Shown: positions 16,227-27,193 of the stretch, piece by piece
Layout of the letters: every line of letters starts with the position of its first letter
Numbering within the stretch: position 1 is the stretch's first letter
Assembly: GCA_963720695.1 (NCBI GenBank)
Contig: CAVRGG010000004.1
Location: 558,001 to 622,000 of the forward strand
Direction of reading: 5' to 3'
DNA: 64,000 bases
From: UBA668 sp963720695
GTDB lineage: Bacteria; Actinomycetota; Acidimicrobiia; Acidimicrobiales; Ilumatobacteraceae
Notes under the pieces: model-generated
Seen by the model: only the letters and a program-made list of their open reading frames with translations
Databases searched by the model: none
Told to the model about the DNA's origin: nothing
Position numbers and translations under genes: made by a program

Positions 16227-17455
16227 TGGCCGATCCCGTCATCACGATCGACCACGTGTCGAAGAAGTTCCGCCTGTATCACGAGCGGCACCAGTCCTTG
16301 AAGGCCGCCGTGATCAACGGCAGGCGCAGCCGCTACGAGGAGTTCTGGGCGCTCGAGGACGTCAGTTGCGAAGTGTTCGCCGGGCAGTCGTTCGGCATCA
16401 TCGGCTCCAACGGGTCCGGCAAGAGCACGCTCCTGAAGTGCCTCACGGGCATCCTCACGCCCGACAAGGGCTCGCTCGCGATCCACGGCACGACCTCGGC
16501 GCTGTTGGAGCTCGGCGCGGGGTTCCACCCCGAACTGTCCGGCCGGGAGAACATCTACCTCAACGGCGCGATCCTCGGGATGGGCAAGAAGCTGATCGAC
16601 AAGCGCTTCGAGAGCATCGTCGACTTCTCGGGCCTGGAGCGGTTCATCGACCAGCCGCTCAAGAACTACTCGTCGGGCATGTACGCCAAGCTGGGCTTCT
16701 CGGTGGCCATCCACGCCGAGCCGGAGATCCTCATCGTCGACGAGGTGCTGTCGGTGGGCGACGAGGCGTTCCGCCACAAGTCGAGCGACAAGATCACCGC
16801 CATGCGCGAGGCGGGTGCCACCATCGTCTTCGTCTCCCACGGTCTCAGCCAGGTGCGGACGCTGTGCGATCGTGTGATGTGGTTGGAGAAGGGCGTGGTG
16901 CGCGAGATCGGCGCCGCCAACGACGTGCTCGCCGACTACGTCGAGTCCGCCACGGAGGTGCCGAGCGCCAACCCCCACGGCGCCCGCTGGGGAACCGGTG
17001 AGATCAAGTTCAGCTCGATCGAGATGTTCGACCGCGCCGGGCACAGCATCACCCGCCTGTCGACGGGCGACGGTGTCGAGTTCCGGCTCCGCTACGTCAC
17101 CACCGAGCCGGTACCCAAGCCGGTGGTGTCCTTCGCGCTGTTCACGAACGACGGGTTCGAGGTGTCCGCCCCGACGACGATGGAGCACGACGCAACGCCC
17201 GAGGTCCTCGACGGCGTCGGCGAGATCACCGTGGCCATCGACCAGTTGCCGCTGCACGAGGGCACCTACGACCTGAGCGTGGCGCTGCATCCCACCGATC
17301 TCTCCAAGCCGTACGACCTCTGGCACAAGCCGTTCAGGTTCGAGGTCGTCAGCGCCGCCAACCGCGAACGGCGGGGACTCATCACGCTCTACCCGAAGTG
17401 GTCGTTCGGTCCGATCAAGACCGCCGTTCCGTGGGCGGACGTGGAGTCGTCGTGA
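16226..17455 (+). CDS. wzt: Polysaccharide ABC exporter ATPase with C-terminal Wzt domain
   Basis: The 409-residue ATPase powers export of a membrane-linked polysaccharide through the permease encoded just upstream. Residues ~1-245 form the nucleotide-binding domain: Walker A 'GSNGSGKST', the signature 'NYSSGMYAKLGF' and Walker B 'ILIVDEVLSVGDEAF'. Residues ~260-400 form a beta-rich C-terminal domain like that of E. coli Wzt, which reads a terminal modification on the finished glycan. This domain suggests that chain length or capping (for example methylation by the neighbouring FkbM protein) is checked before export. The downstream acyltransferase gene overlaps by 4 nt. Confidence 0.92.
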   Translation: MADPVITIDHVSKKFRLYHERHQSLKAAVINGRRSRYEEFWALEDVSCEVFAGQSFGIIGSNGSGKSTLLKCLTGILTPDKGSLAIHGTTSALLELGAGFHPELSGRENIYLNGAILGMGKKLIDKRFESIVDFSGLERFIDQPLKNYSSGMYAKLGFSVAIHAEPEILIVDEVLSVGDEAFRHKSSDKITAMREAGATIVFVSHGLSQVRTLCDRVMWLEKGVVREIGAANDVLADYVESATEVPSANPHGARWGTGEIKFSSIEMFDRAGHSITRLSTGDGVEFRLRYVTTEPVPKPVVSFALFTNDGFEVSAPTTMEHDATPEVLDGVGEITVAIDQLPLHEGTYDLSVALHPTDLSKPYDLWHKPFRFEVVSAANRERRGLITLYPKWSFGPIKTAVPWADVESS

Positions 17456-18624
17456 GCTCGTCCACCATCACCGTCGAGACCACGCGGTCCACGGCGGGAT
17501 GGATGCCAGGGGTGGAGGCACTCCGAGGCATCGCCGCCCTGATGGTCGTGCTGCACCACTCGTGGTCGCTGTCGAGCCAACCGCGGTTCCCCGGTTACTG
17601 GGTCCTCGAAGGGTTCGGGTCGTACGGCGTCAACATCTTCTTCGTGCTCTCCGCATTCCTGCTCAGCCCGCACTTCTGGCGGCCGAACTGGAAGCTGCGC
17701 GACTTCTGGATACGGCGGGCGTTCCGGATCTACCCCGCGTACGCGTTCAACGTGATCGTGCTGTTCCTGTTCTTCGTCCCCCCGAGCACGCTGCTCAGTC
17801 GGACGGGCGTGAAGCAGGTCGCCGCGAACCTCACGTTCACCCACTACCTGTGGCCGGGCACCGCGAGTTCGTTCTTCGCCAACGGGGCGCTGTGGACGCT
17901 CACCATCGAGATGCTCCTGTACCTCGCGTTGCCGATCATGGCAGTGATGGTCGCCCGCGCCCCGGTCGCTGCGACGCTGTTCCTCATCGCCATCGGCACC
18001 GCCTGGCGCATTCGTCGTGGGCGTCGCCGGCGACGGGTTGCGCGAGTTCTACTTCGGCACGAGCCAGCAGGTGCCGCTCGGGATCCAGTCGCTGTTCGTC
18101 GCCCGCCAGTTCATCGGGTTCGTCCCGCTGTTCGCGGTCGGCATCGCCGCCCGTTGGTACTTCGACCGTCACCTCCGCGGCCGCATGGACGGATTCCGAT
18201 TCCAACCGAATCTCTGGATGCTCGCGGTCCTGTTGTTGCCCGGCACCCTGATGTTGGTCTTCGTGGAGAAGGCATCCCAGTACACGCATTGGGCGTGGTT
18301 CAGCACGTTCGATCTCTTCACCGCGATCGCCGTCGTGCCGGTCATGTGGCTGGCCGCTGCGGCGTGGCCGCCACCGAATCGTGCCGACCGGGTCGGTGAG
18401 TGGCTGGGGCGCGGTCCTACGGCATCTACCTCTGGCACTTCCCGCTGATCCTCGTGTTCTACGAACGAGGCACCGCATTCGCCGCGCCCGATCTCACGTG
18501 GTGGCCACTGCGCCTCGTGTTGGTCCTGTGCGTGACCCTGCTGTTCGCGTCCTTCAGCTACACGCAGCTGGAGCGCCCTGCACAGGACATCGGGCGACGG
18601 CTGACCCGTCGGCCGGCACCGTGA
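17452..18624 (+). CDS. Acyltransferase-3 membrane protein, broken by two compensating frameshifts
   Basis: This is an integral-membrane O-acyltransferase of ~390 residues. It starts with GTG in GTGA overlap with wzt and opens with 'GVEALRGIAALMVVLHHSW' and 'YGVNIFFVLSAFLLSP'. The frame is lost near 18,009, where 'IAIGTAWR' should continue as 'AFVVGVAGDGLREFYFG' one base later. It returns near 18,407, where 'VGEWLG' should continue as 'ARSYGIYLWHFPLILVF'. The second break looks like one G missing from a G run. The two shifts cancel, the total length is a multiple of three and every segment keeps the family pattern. Sequencing error is more likely than decay. Predicted role: acylation of the exported glycan. 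Confidence 0.8.
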
Positions 18625-19668
18625 GCGGCCCGACACCGCCTCGCGTCACCGCGGTCGTCGTCGCGTACGGCGCCCCCCAGGCCCGTCTCGAGGCCTGCCT
18701 CGGCTCGCTCGTGGCGTCCCACGACGTCGACCTCGAGGTCGTGGTCGTCGACAACGGGTCACCCGACGGCGGCGCCGCGGTGCGGGCCGCATCGTCGGCG
18801 TGGCCCAACGTCACCGCGGTGTGCTCGGATCGCAACGGAGGGTTCGCGGCCGGGGTCAACCTCGGGCTGCAGCGACGCCGGGCCGGCGATGCGGTGTGGC
18901 TCCTCAACGACGACGCGACGGTGGCCCCGAACGCGATCTCGACCTGCCTCACGATGCTGCGGTCCCACGGGGCGTCGTGCATCGCGGTCGCCCCGAAGAT
19001 GATGTTGGCGGACGAGCCCGATCGGATCGATGCGGTCGGCACGGTCCTGCGACCGAACGGTGAGGCGTTCAACGCCGGCATCGGTCAGCCCGACCTCGGC
19101 CAGTACGCCGACGGTGAGGTGGTGTTCGGCCCCTGCTTCGGCGCCGCGCTCGTTTCGCTCCGACGCGTTCGACGACGACGTCGTCGGACTCCTCGACGAG
19201 CGCTACTTCCTCTACTACGAGGACATCGACTGGAACATCCGGGCGTTCCACCGTGGACTCGTGACCGTGGCCGCGACGGACGCCGTCGTCTGGCACCAGC
19301 ACGCGACGTCCACCCGACGACTCGGCGAGGGACGGCGCTACTCCATCGTGCAGCGCAACCTCCTGCTGTGCGTCACCAAGAACTTCCCCGTCGGTGCCGT
19401 GCTGCGGATCTGGCTCCAGCGGGCAGTGGTGCACGGCAAAGGCCTGGTCACCGGGCCGTATCGCGGTGCCCGTGTCCGAGCCATGTCGTCGGCGTCGATC
19501 CGTGTGCCGGGTGCACTTCGGGCGAGGCGCTCGGCACGCCGCGGACCGAGGCTCGACGATCCGGCGATGTTCCACTTCGCCGAGGGCCAGGTGCCGTACT
19601 TCGATGCGGCGACCTACCGCTCGAGCGACGCCGCCGGTGCCGACGAGGCCGCCCGCCGTCGGCGGTGA
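18621..19668 (+). CDS. Glycosyltransferase family 2 (rhamnosyltransferase-like), one frameshift
   Basis: This GT-A transferase has the N-terminus 'RVTAVVVAYGAPQARLEACL', 'VVVVDNGSPDGG', 'DRNGGFAAGVNLGL' and 'VWLLNDDATVAP'. The frame breaks near 19,153: the first frame ends 'GPCFGAALV', and the next frame continues with 'RSDAFDDDVVGLLDERYFLY' and 'YEDIDWNIRAFHRG', which is the expected catalytic region. Removing one T from the TTT at ~19,153-19,155 restores a single product of about 348 residues. Start is GTG in GTGA overlap with the acyltransferase. The stop faces the next, convergent gene 4 nt away. Confidence 0.82.
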
Positions 19669-19672
19669 CCGG

Positions 19673-21585
19673 TCAGGTCGAGGGGAACAGCGGCGTCAGC
19701 GCCTGCGGTGCGGCGTCGTTCATCCAAGCGACGTCGAGTGCCCAGCGCCGCAGGTCGCGCCAGCGGGCATCGGACCAGTTCGTGGTCGCGGCGAGCAGAG
19801 ACGCGGCGTGCTCGGGTGAGGTGTACCGCAGCGAGGCGAGGTCGAACTCTCCCCCGTCGCGGTCGGAGGTGATCAGTGGGATGCACCCGGCAGCGGCGGC
19901 TGCGGCGAGGGACCCGACTGCGGCGATCGGACCGTCGAGCCACCACGGTCGTTCGGGATGGAGGCTGAACGCGGCGGCTCGGATGACCTGCCGGGCGTCG
20001 TCGGGTCCCACGGTTCGGACGATCTCGATGTTGTCGGCCGTCGCAGCAGCCTCGACGAACGCCGCGAGGCGCCGGCTGCGGCCCGACTCGGGGACCGTGA
20101 CGACGAATCGGAATGCGGGCGACAGGGCAGCGATGCGCAGGACATCGCCGAGGCCGGCCCGCACGTGCCCGTGTGCCGCGACCGCGACCAGCCGACGATC
20201 CTTCTCGACGCCGTCCCACAGGCCGACAGCATCGGGCGAGAACAGCCCACGGACCTCGAGGACCCGGCCGGCCAGGCCGGGCGCGTGGGTGCCGGGAGGC
20301 ACCAGGACCTGACGGACGGTGGGTTCCAGGGCGAGCCGATCGAGGAGGCCGGCGTGCGCCGCCGGTCGATGGACCCGGACCACCGACGTGGCGCCGGTGG
20401 CCACGACGTCGTCGAGGTAGCGCGACGCGAGCGCCGCCGTGGAGAAGTGCACCATGTCGGCCGAGTGCTCGCGCACGGCATCGGCGAGCGCACCGCATCG
20501 GACCGTGACGGCGACCAGAGTGCGACCGACGCCCCGAGTGCACGGAGGCCGGCGACTTCATCCGCACCGACGGCCGGTGTCCCGCCGTGCTGTGCGGGCG
20601 TGACCCACAGCACCCTCACACCCTCGGCCGGACGCCCGCGCCACTTCGACCGGATGGCATACCAACTCGGGCCGATCGGACGGGTGGTCGAGATGCGTTC
20701 GTTCTCGCGATCGTCGTAGATGCAACCGACGTGCCGGAGATGCACGGCGGGAACGTGCTCGGTGAGCCGCGCCACGTAGTCCCAGTCCACCAACCGCTCG
20801 ATGGCCGGGTCGAACCCGCCCTGCTGCTCGTACAGCGCCCTGCGATGGACGAGCACGTTGAGGTCGATGAAGCACTCGTCGAGCAGCGCCGCGCGGTCGT
20901 AGGGCTGCGACCGGGCATCGACGACCCCGCCGGCGCGCTCGATGAGCATCGCCGCATAGGTCGCGTGGACATCGGGATCGGTGAACGAGTGGACGGACGC
21001 GGCAAGGTGCCATGGCGTCCACTGATTGTCGGCATCCAAGAACGCGTACAGCGCACCGACGCCCTCGGCGAGACCCTCGTTGCGGGCGCCGCACACCCCA
21101 CGACGCTCGATGGCGACGAGGCGGAAGCGAGGGTCGGCCGACACTGCCGAGAACCCGTCGGCGACTCGTGGGTCGCCACCGTCGTTGATGACGATGCATT
21201 CGAAGCGCGTGTAGGTCTGGGCGGCGATGGATCGCAGGGCCCGCGCCAACAACGGCGCGGCGCCGTGGGCCGGGACCACGATCGACACCAGCGGCCCGTC
21301 GGCGGGCGGAGGTGGCAGGTCGGGCGAGCCGGCGGCGACGCCCGCCAGCCGCGAGGCGGCCTCGGAGGTGGCGACGGCCCGCGCCACCGGTGCCCGGAGC
21401 TCGTGCACGCGGGACGCGACATCGGCGATCTGGTGCTGCACGTCCTGATGCTGCATGGTCCACACGGGGACGAGCTCATCGAGACGACGCTGGAGGGCGA
21501 TGACGAGCTCCTGCAGTTCCTGGTTCTGGGCACTGCCCCAGGAACCGATCCAGGCAGACACCCGACGCTTCATCCTCGCCATCAC
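19673..21585 (-). CDS. Two-domain glycosyltransferase (GT2 plus GT-B-like), one frameshift
   Basis: About 637 residues. A short coiled-coil N-terminus ('QELQELVIALQRRLDELV') leads to a GT2 domain with 'PLVSIVVPAHGAAPLLARAL', 'CIVINDGGDPRV' and 'LYAFLDADNQWTPWH'. The second half ('VRVLWVTPAQHGGTPAVGAD' onward) looks like a GT-B transferase. The frame breaks at ~20,475-20,540, between 'GASVALWSPSRSDA' and 'ALADAVREHSADMVHFSTAA'. Total length is 2 modulo 3, so one base is missing or two are extra. Start GTG 21585 follows -10 TAGCCT by 6 nt; an ATG one codon on is possible. It is convergent with the GT2 gene before it. Confidence 0.78.
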
Positions 21586-21591
21586 CGCGGC

Positions 21592-21597
21592 AGGCTA
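21592..21597 (-). promoter_or_regulatory. Leaderless -10 (TAGCCT) of the two-domain glycosyltransferase
   Basis: TAGCCT on the minus strand ends 6 nt before the GTG at 21585, inside the 26-nt gap after the upstream gene. Confidence 0.4.
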
Positions 21598-21611
21598 GCG
21601 CGGGGGACTCG

Positions 21612-23081
21612 TCAGCCGAGGTGAGCGGCCACGACGGTCGCGAGATGTGCGGCGACATCGCCGGGCAGGGCGTGTGAGGCATCCAGGGGCGTCCCGACGA
21701 CCCGCCCGAGAGGGGTCGCGAGGTGGGCCCCACGTCCGCCGTGGACGGCGACCCACGCGGCAATGGCCGCATGGGGTGCCCCTGCGAAACCCGGCGACGC
21801 CACCCAGTCCGCCGCGGCACGCGACACGTCGCCGCGCACGAGCATCACCCGTCCGAGGTGCTGGCCGGCCCGAAGGCGCCATGTCTCCCAGGGCCAGACA
21901 CCCTCCAGCGTCGGCTCACCATCGCCGTCGACACCACAAACGACGCCCGTGACGAGCTCATGGTCGTCGTCCAGCACCTCCCGCATCCGCGCGAGTGCCC
22001 CGTCGAAGAGCTGTGTTCCGGGCGGGGCGATCAGCACGTCCTTGCGACCGAGCAGGCGCGGGCGGCGGAGCTCATCGGCGGGACGAGTCGCCGCCACCTC
22101 GATCCTCGGACCCCAGAGCGGCTCGGCTCGCGTCCGCCCGGGCAGGCGCGCGGGAGGCGGCGCGCCGAGCAGGCGGGACGCGGTGTCCACCAACGCGGCG
22201 ACACCCTCGGAGAGCGGCCGCCGGCGGAGTTGGTCGTACGCGGCCTCGCGCAGTTCGGCGAGACGGGCGTCATCGTGCACCAGCCGATCGAGTCGTCGCG
22301 ACAGCTCGGCGGGCTCGAACGACTCGAAGTGCACACCGTCGAGATACGGGGCCGCATTCACCGACGTCTCGGTGAGGAACGGCGTCCCGCAGTGCGCCGC
22401 CTCACTGAAGCGGAGCCACTCGAAGTAGCGCTCGTCGCTCTGGTGGATGTTCACCAGCAGGCGGGTCTGTGCGAGCAGTGAACGCTTGTCCTCGCCGGCG
22501 ACGAAGGCCGGCCCGGTGCCACGGTTCGGAGCGCTGTTGTCCGACACGAGCAGGCGCGCGCCTTCGCGACCGAGCGACTCCGCCGCCGTGGCGAGCACCG
22601 CCAGTCGACGCGGACGCTTGTTCCCCATGTACAGCACACGAGGTGGGCCAGACGGCGCGGGCCCGGCGCGATAACGATCCCACGACCGCGTGTAACCGAA
22701 CGGCAGGTGCGCCGCGTGCACGCCACGAGCTCGATACGCCTCGACGGCAGAGGCGCTGAAGTCGAGCACCGCGCCGAGCCGCCCGCCCAGTTCCGCGTTC
22801 TGGGCGAAGAACGGTTGATGGGGCTGCTCGGCGGAGATGCCGATCGTCCGTGCCGCCACGACCGCGTCCTCGACGAACGCTGCGCCTTCCAAGGCGACGT
22901 ACTCGTGCTGGGGGATCAGGACGAACACGTCGTGGTCCTCCACCACGTGCTCCCCCGGCTCGGAGATCCGGATCGCCGCCGCCCCGGCCGCGGCGAGCTC
23001 GGAGAGCAGCACCTCGACGATCTCCCCGAAGAACGCGTTCTGGTAGGGCGACAGCACGAACACGAGGCGGGGGGTGACCAT
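21612..23081 (-). CDS. Glycosyltransferase-like protein
   Basis: The 489-residue product has a GT-B look. An N-terminal domain starts 'RLVFVLSPYQNAFFGEIVEV'. A donor-domain pattern follows with 'PPRVLYMGNKRPRRLAVLAT', 'LLVNIHQSDERYFEWLRFSE' and 'AAHCGTPFLTETS', which resembles the CgeB-like/GT1 glycan-transferase fold. The last ~150 residues ('RKDVLIAPPGTQLFDGALAR' onward) form a separate domain I do not recognise. It lies 26 nt upstream of the two-domain transferase on the same strand and probably belongs to the same unit. Family assignment is moderate; donor and acceptor are unknown. Confidence 0.68.
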   Translation of the reverse strand: MVTPRLVFVLSPYQNAFFGEIVEVLLSELAAAGAAAIRISEPGEHVVEDHDVFVLIPQHEYVALEGAAFVEDAVVAARTIGISAEQPHQPFFAQNAELGGRLGAVLDFSASAVEAYRARGVHAAHLPFGYTRSWDRYRAGPAPSGPPRVLYMGNKRPRRLAVLATAAESLGREGARLLVSDNSAPNRGTGPAFVAGEDKRSLLAQTRLLVNIHQSDERYFEWLRFSEAAHCGTPFLTETSVNAAPYLDGVHFESFEPAELSRRLDRLVHDDARLAELREAAYDQLRRRPLSEGVAALVDTASRLLGAPPPARLPGRTRAEPLWGPRIEVAATRPADELRRPRLLGRKDVLIAPPGTQLFDGALARMREVLDDDHELVTGVVCGVDGDGEPTLEGVWPWETWRLRAGQHLGRVMLVRGDVSRAAADWVASPGFAGAPHAAIAAWVAVHGGRGAHLATPLGRVVGTPLDASHALPGDVAAHLATVVAAHLG

Positions 23082-23105
23082 CGGGATGATCTTGCCAGAC
23101 CCACC

Positions 23106-23111
23106 TAGACT
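23106..23111 (+). promoter_or_regulatory. Leaderless -10 (TAGACT) of the SGNH lipoprotein gene
   Basis: TAGACT ends 8 nt before the ATG at 23120. Confidence 0.42.
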
Positions 23112-23119
23112 CGACGCCG

Positions 23120-23896
23120 ATGGCTCGGCCGAGTGGGTACCTCGCCGCTCGCTGCGGCCTTGCGATGCTCGTCGTGCTCGGGGCGTGCTCGACGTCGACC
23201 TCGGCGAACACGACCACCACGAACACCGCCACGAACACGACCGCGGCCACGACCACGTCGATCAGCTTCGGCGACGACCCACCCACGGTCGTGGTGTTCG
23301 GCGATTCGCAGTCCGCGGGCACCTGGCTGCCCGAGCCGGCGCTGCAGAGCTGGCCCGCCCTGCTGGGCGAGCGGATCTGCCCGGCCCAGACGTGCGTGGA
23401 GAACCGAGCCACCGGCGGCCAGCCACTGACCCTCACCTCGACGTCCCACGTCCCGATCGAGGTCGAGGCGCCGGACTCCATCGATCCCGCCGATCCCCCC
23501 GACGTGGTGATCGTGATGGCCGGGCAGGTCGATCTCGTCTCCAGCGACGATGTCGAGGCGATCGGCGATGCCTACCGCCGGCTCGACGCGGCGCTCCGCG
23601 CCGAGGGCGTCGGGCAGGTGGTGTTCATGACGCTGCTCCCCTACGACCCGACGACCTACTCCAACCCGGAATGGCTGCCGGTCATCGAGCCGCGCCGCGC
23701 GGCCATCAACGACCGGCTCCGCGCCGACTGGGCGGCCAAGGGTCAGCTCTACGACATCGAGCCGGTGGTGACCACTCCGGGCACGCACGACCTTCGCCCC
23801 GACTACGCCAACAAGGACGGCAACCATCCGTCGATCACGGGTGCCGCCGCCATCGCCGACGACTTTCCGCTCGCGCTGCTCACCTCCTCGCGATGA
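23120..23896 (+). CDS. SGNH/GDSL-type lipoprotein
   Basis: The 258-residue protein has a lipoprotein signal ending at 'LVVLGAC', then a Thr/Asn-rich linker of ~30 residues, then an SGNH hydrolase-like domain. Block I is 'VVVFGDSQSAGTW', the Gly block reads 'CVENRATGGQ' and the C-terminal 'DGNHPSITGAAAIADDF' carries Asp-x-x-His. It should sit on the outer face of the membrane, where it could add or remove acyl groups on the cell-surface glycan made by the cluster. It is divergent from the glycosyltransferase pair and is followed 25 nt later by ugd. Confidence 0.83.
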   Translation: MARPSGYLAARCGLAMLVVLGACSTSTSANTTTTNTATNTTAATTTSISFGDDPPTVVVFGDSQSAGTWLPEPALQSWPALLGERICPAQTCVENRATGGQPLTLTSTSHVPIEVEAPDSIDPADPPDVVIVMAGQVDLVSSDDVEAIGDAYRRLDAALRAEGVGQVVFMTLLPYDPTTYSNPEWLPVIEPRRAAINDRLRADWAAKGQLYDIEPVVTTPGTHDLRPDYANKDGNHPSITGAAAIADDFPLALLTSSR

Positions 23897-23907
23897 TCCG
23901 CCCTCGG

Positions 23908-23913
23908 TAGGCT
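23908..23913 (+). promoter_or_regulatory. Leaderless -10 (TAGGCT) of ugd
   Basis: TAGGCT ends 8 nt before the ATG at 23922. The same hexamer precedes galE at 26206. Confidence 0.42.
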
Positions 23914-23921
23914 GCTGCCCA

Positions 23922-25205
23922 ATGAGCCGCATCGCCATCGTCGGTACCGGGTATGTCGGTCTCACCTGTGGAGCGTGCTTCGCGCACCTCGGTCACGACG
24001 TGGTGTGCGTCGACGTCGATGCCGCGAAGGTGGAACAGCTCCGGGCCGGGCGGATACCGATCGTCGAGCAAGGCCTCGAGGAGCTCGTGGCGACCGGGCT
24101 CCGCGACGGCAACCTGCGCTTCGCGCTCGGGGCGCAAGGAGCGGTGGACGACCGCGAGTTCGTGTTCCTGTGTGTGGCGACGCCCCAGGGCGACGACGGG
24201 TCGGCCGACCTGAGCTACGTGCAGGTCGCCGCCGCCCAGATCGGCCCACTCCTCGCACCGGGCGCGATCGTCGTCAACAAGTCCACCGTCCCCGTCGGGT
24301 CCTCCGGGCTCGTGGGGAACGTGCTCCGACGTCCTGACGTGGCCGTGGTCAGCAACCCGGAGTTCCTCCGCGAGGGCACCGCCGTCCACGATTTCCTGCA
24401 CCCCGACCGTGTGGTCGTCGGCTGCGTCGACGAGGCAGCGGGAACAGCCGTCGCCGGTCTCTACGCCGACATCGACGCACCCGTGGTGATCACCGACCCC
24501 GAGTCCGCCGAGACGATCAAGTACGCGGCCAACGCATTCCTCGCCACCAAGCTCAGCTTCGTCAATGCCATCGCCTCGGTGTGCGAGGGCGTCGGCGCCG
24601 ACATCTTCGACGTGCTGGAGGGCATGGGCCTCGATCGTCGCATCGGCCCCGACTTCATGCACCCCGGGCCGGGCTGGGGCGGCTCCTGCTTCCCGAAGGA
24701 CACGCGGGCGCTCCAGCGCATCGCCCGCGACGCCGGCTATCCCTTCGACCTCCTCGACGCCGCGGTCGCGGCCAACGAGGGCCAGTTCGCCCGGACCGCC
24801 GACAAGGTTCGGGTCGCGGCCGGCGGCTTCCTCCAGGGCGTCGACGTCGCCGTGTGGGGCCTCGCGTTCAAGGCCGGCACCGACGACCTGCGTGACTCGC
24901 CGTCGTTGGCGGTGATCGCGCTGCTCCTCGCCGACGGCGCGCGCGTGACGGCGTTCGACCCCGCCGTCCTGCCCGGCGCGCCGGGGCTACCCGCCGCCGT
25001 CGAGGTCGTGACCGATCCCTACGAGGCCGCACGCGGCGCACAGGTGCTCGTCGTGCTCACCGAGTGGCCAGAGTTCCGCCACCCCGCCCCCGAGAAGGTC
25101 GGTGATCTGATGTCGGCCCGAGCGGTCGTCGACGCCCGGAACGTCCTCGACCGTATGGCGTGGCGTGCCGCCGGGTTCGTCCACACCGGCGTGGGCTACC
25201 GATGA
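23922..25205 (+). CDS. ugd: UDP-glucose 6-dehydrogenase
   Basis: Ugd oxidises UDP-glucose twice with NAD to UDP-glucuronate. The 427-residue protein has the N-terminal NAD site 'IAIVGTGYVGLTCGACFAHL', the substrate region 'VVSNPEFLREGTAVHDFLHP', the conserved Lys in 'SAETIKYAANAFLATKLSF' and the catalytic Cys in 'GWGGSCFPKDTRAL'. Length and motifs match the bacterial family. The product feeds the UDP-glucuronate decarboxylase encoded next, whose start overlaps by 4 nt (ATGA). The pair would supply UDP-glucuronate and UDP-xylose to the glycan cluster. Confidence 0.96.
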   Translation: MSRIAIVGTGYVGLTCGACFAHLGHDVVCVDVDAAKVEQLRAGRIPIVEQGLEELVATGLRDGNLRFALGAQGAVDDREFVFLCVATPQGDDGSADLSYVQVAAAQIGPLLAPGAIVVNKSTVPVGSSGLVGNVLRRPDVAVVSNPEFLREGTAVHDFLHPDRVVVGCVDEAAGTAVAGLYADIDAPVVITDPESAETIKYAANAFLATKLSFVNAIASVCEGVGADIFDVLEGMGLDRRIGPDFMHPGPGWGGSCFPKDTRALQRIARDAGYPFDLLDAAVAANEGQFARTADKVRVAAGGFLQGVDVAVWGLAFKAGTDDLRDSPSLAVIALLLADGARVTAFDPAVLPGAPGLPAAVEVVTDPYEAARGAQVLVVLTEWPEFRHPAPEKVGDLMSARAVVDARNVLDRMAWRAAGFVHTGVGYR

Positions 25206-26164
25206 GTCATCACCTCGTCGCCGGTGGGGGCGGCTTCATCGGTTCTCACCTCTGCGACGCGCTGCTGGAGCGCGGCGACCGCGTCACCGCAGTCGACAAC
25301 TTCTGCACGGGTCGTCGCGCCAACATCGCCCATCTCGCCGGACACGCGCGCTTCCACCTCGTGGAGCACGACATCACGCGGCCGCTGCCGACGGAGCTCG
25401 TCGACACCCGGTTCGACACCGTGCTCAACTTCGCCAGCCCGGCCTCCCCACTCGACTTCCGCACCATGCAGCTCGAGATCCTCGCCGTCGGTTCGACGGG
25501 GACCCGCCACCTGCTCGACCTCGCCACCGAGCAGGGCGCTCGCAGCTTCCTCGCCTCGACGAGCGAGGTGTATGGCGACCCCCTCGTCCACCCTCAGCCG
25601 GAGACGTACTGGGGCAACGTCGACCCGATCGGCCCGCGCAGTTGCTACGACGAGGCGAAGCGCTTCGGTGAAGCGCTCACCATGGCGTATCACCACCGAC
25701 GCGGCACCGACATCCGCATCGTGCGCATCTTCAACACCTACGGCGAACGGATGCGACCCGACGACGGTCGAGTGGTCAACACCTTCATCACCCAAGCCCT
25801 CCGCGGCGAGCCGATCACGATCTTCGGCGACGGCACCCAGACACGCAGCTTCTGCCACGTCAGCGATGAGGTGCGGGGACTGCTCCACGTGCTCGACGGC
25901 GACCGCATCGGACCGATCAACGTCGGCAATCCGATGGAGACGTCGATGCTCGAACTGGCCGAGCTGGTCGTCGAGCTCACGGGCAGCAACAGCCCGATCA
26001 CCCTCGTCCCGTTGCCGAGCGAACGCGGCGGAGACCCCCTGCAGCGCCGGCCCGACCTGTCGTTGATCTCGGCAGCGTACGGATGGTCCCCGACGACGAG
26101 CCTGCGCGACGGCGTCGAACGAATGCTGGAGTGGTTCAAGGAGCACGAGTCCATCGTCGGGTGA
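25202..26164 (+). CDS. uxs: UDP-glucuronate decarboxylase (UDP-xylose synthase)
   Basis: The 320-residue extended SDR converts UDP-glucuronate to UDP-xylose. It has 'LVAGGGGFIGSHLCDALLER', the family stretch 'FASPASPLDF', the catalytic Thr/Ser region 'FLASTSEVYGDPLVHPQ', and Tyr-x-x-x-Lys in 'GPRSCYDEAKRFGE'. 'RIFNTYGERMRPDDGRVV' and 'GDGTQTRSFCHVSD' are hallmarks that separate UXS from ordinary epimerases. ATGA coupling to ugd supports sequential steps of one pathway. It implies xylose, or a pentose made from it, in the surface polymer. Confidence 0.94.
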   Translation: MSHHLVAGGGGFIGSHLCDALLERGDRVTAVDNFCTGRRANIAHLAGHARFHLVEHDITRPLPTELVDTRFDTVLNFASPASPLDFRTMQLEILAVGSTGTRHLLDLATEQGARSFLASTSEVYGDPLVHPQPETYWGNVDPIGPRSCYDEAKRFGEALTMAYHHRRGTDIRIVRIFNTYGERMRPDDGRVVNTFITQALRGEPITIFGDGTQTRSFCHVSDEVRGLLHVLDGDRIGPINVGNPMETSMLELAELVVELTGSNSPITLVPLPSERGGDPLQRRPDLSLISAAYGWSPTTSLRDGVERMLEWFKEHESIVG

Positions 26165-26205
26165 TGTGGGGCATCACCCGCGGGGACGCTCACCGGACCC
26201 ACGGG

Positions 26206-26211
26206 TAGGCT
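26206..26211 (+). promoter_or_regulatory. Leaderless -10 (TAGGCT) of galE
   Basis: TAGGCT ends 7 nt before the ATG at 26219. Confidence 0.42.
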
Positions 26212-26218
26212 CGGCCAC

Positions 26219-27193
<975 letters not shown>

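Noticed and set aside
17452..19668. Programmed frameshifting in the acyltransferase and GT2 genes
   Set aside because: The shift sites lack a common slippery motif or stimulatory hairpin and resemble the other scattered indels in the window.
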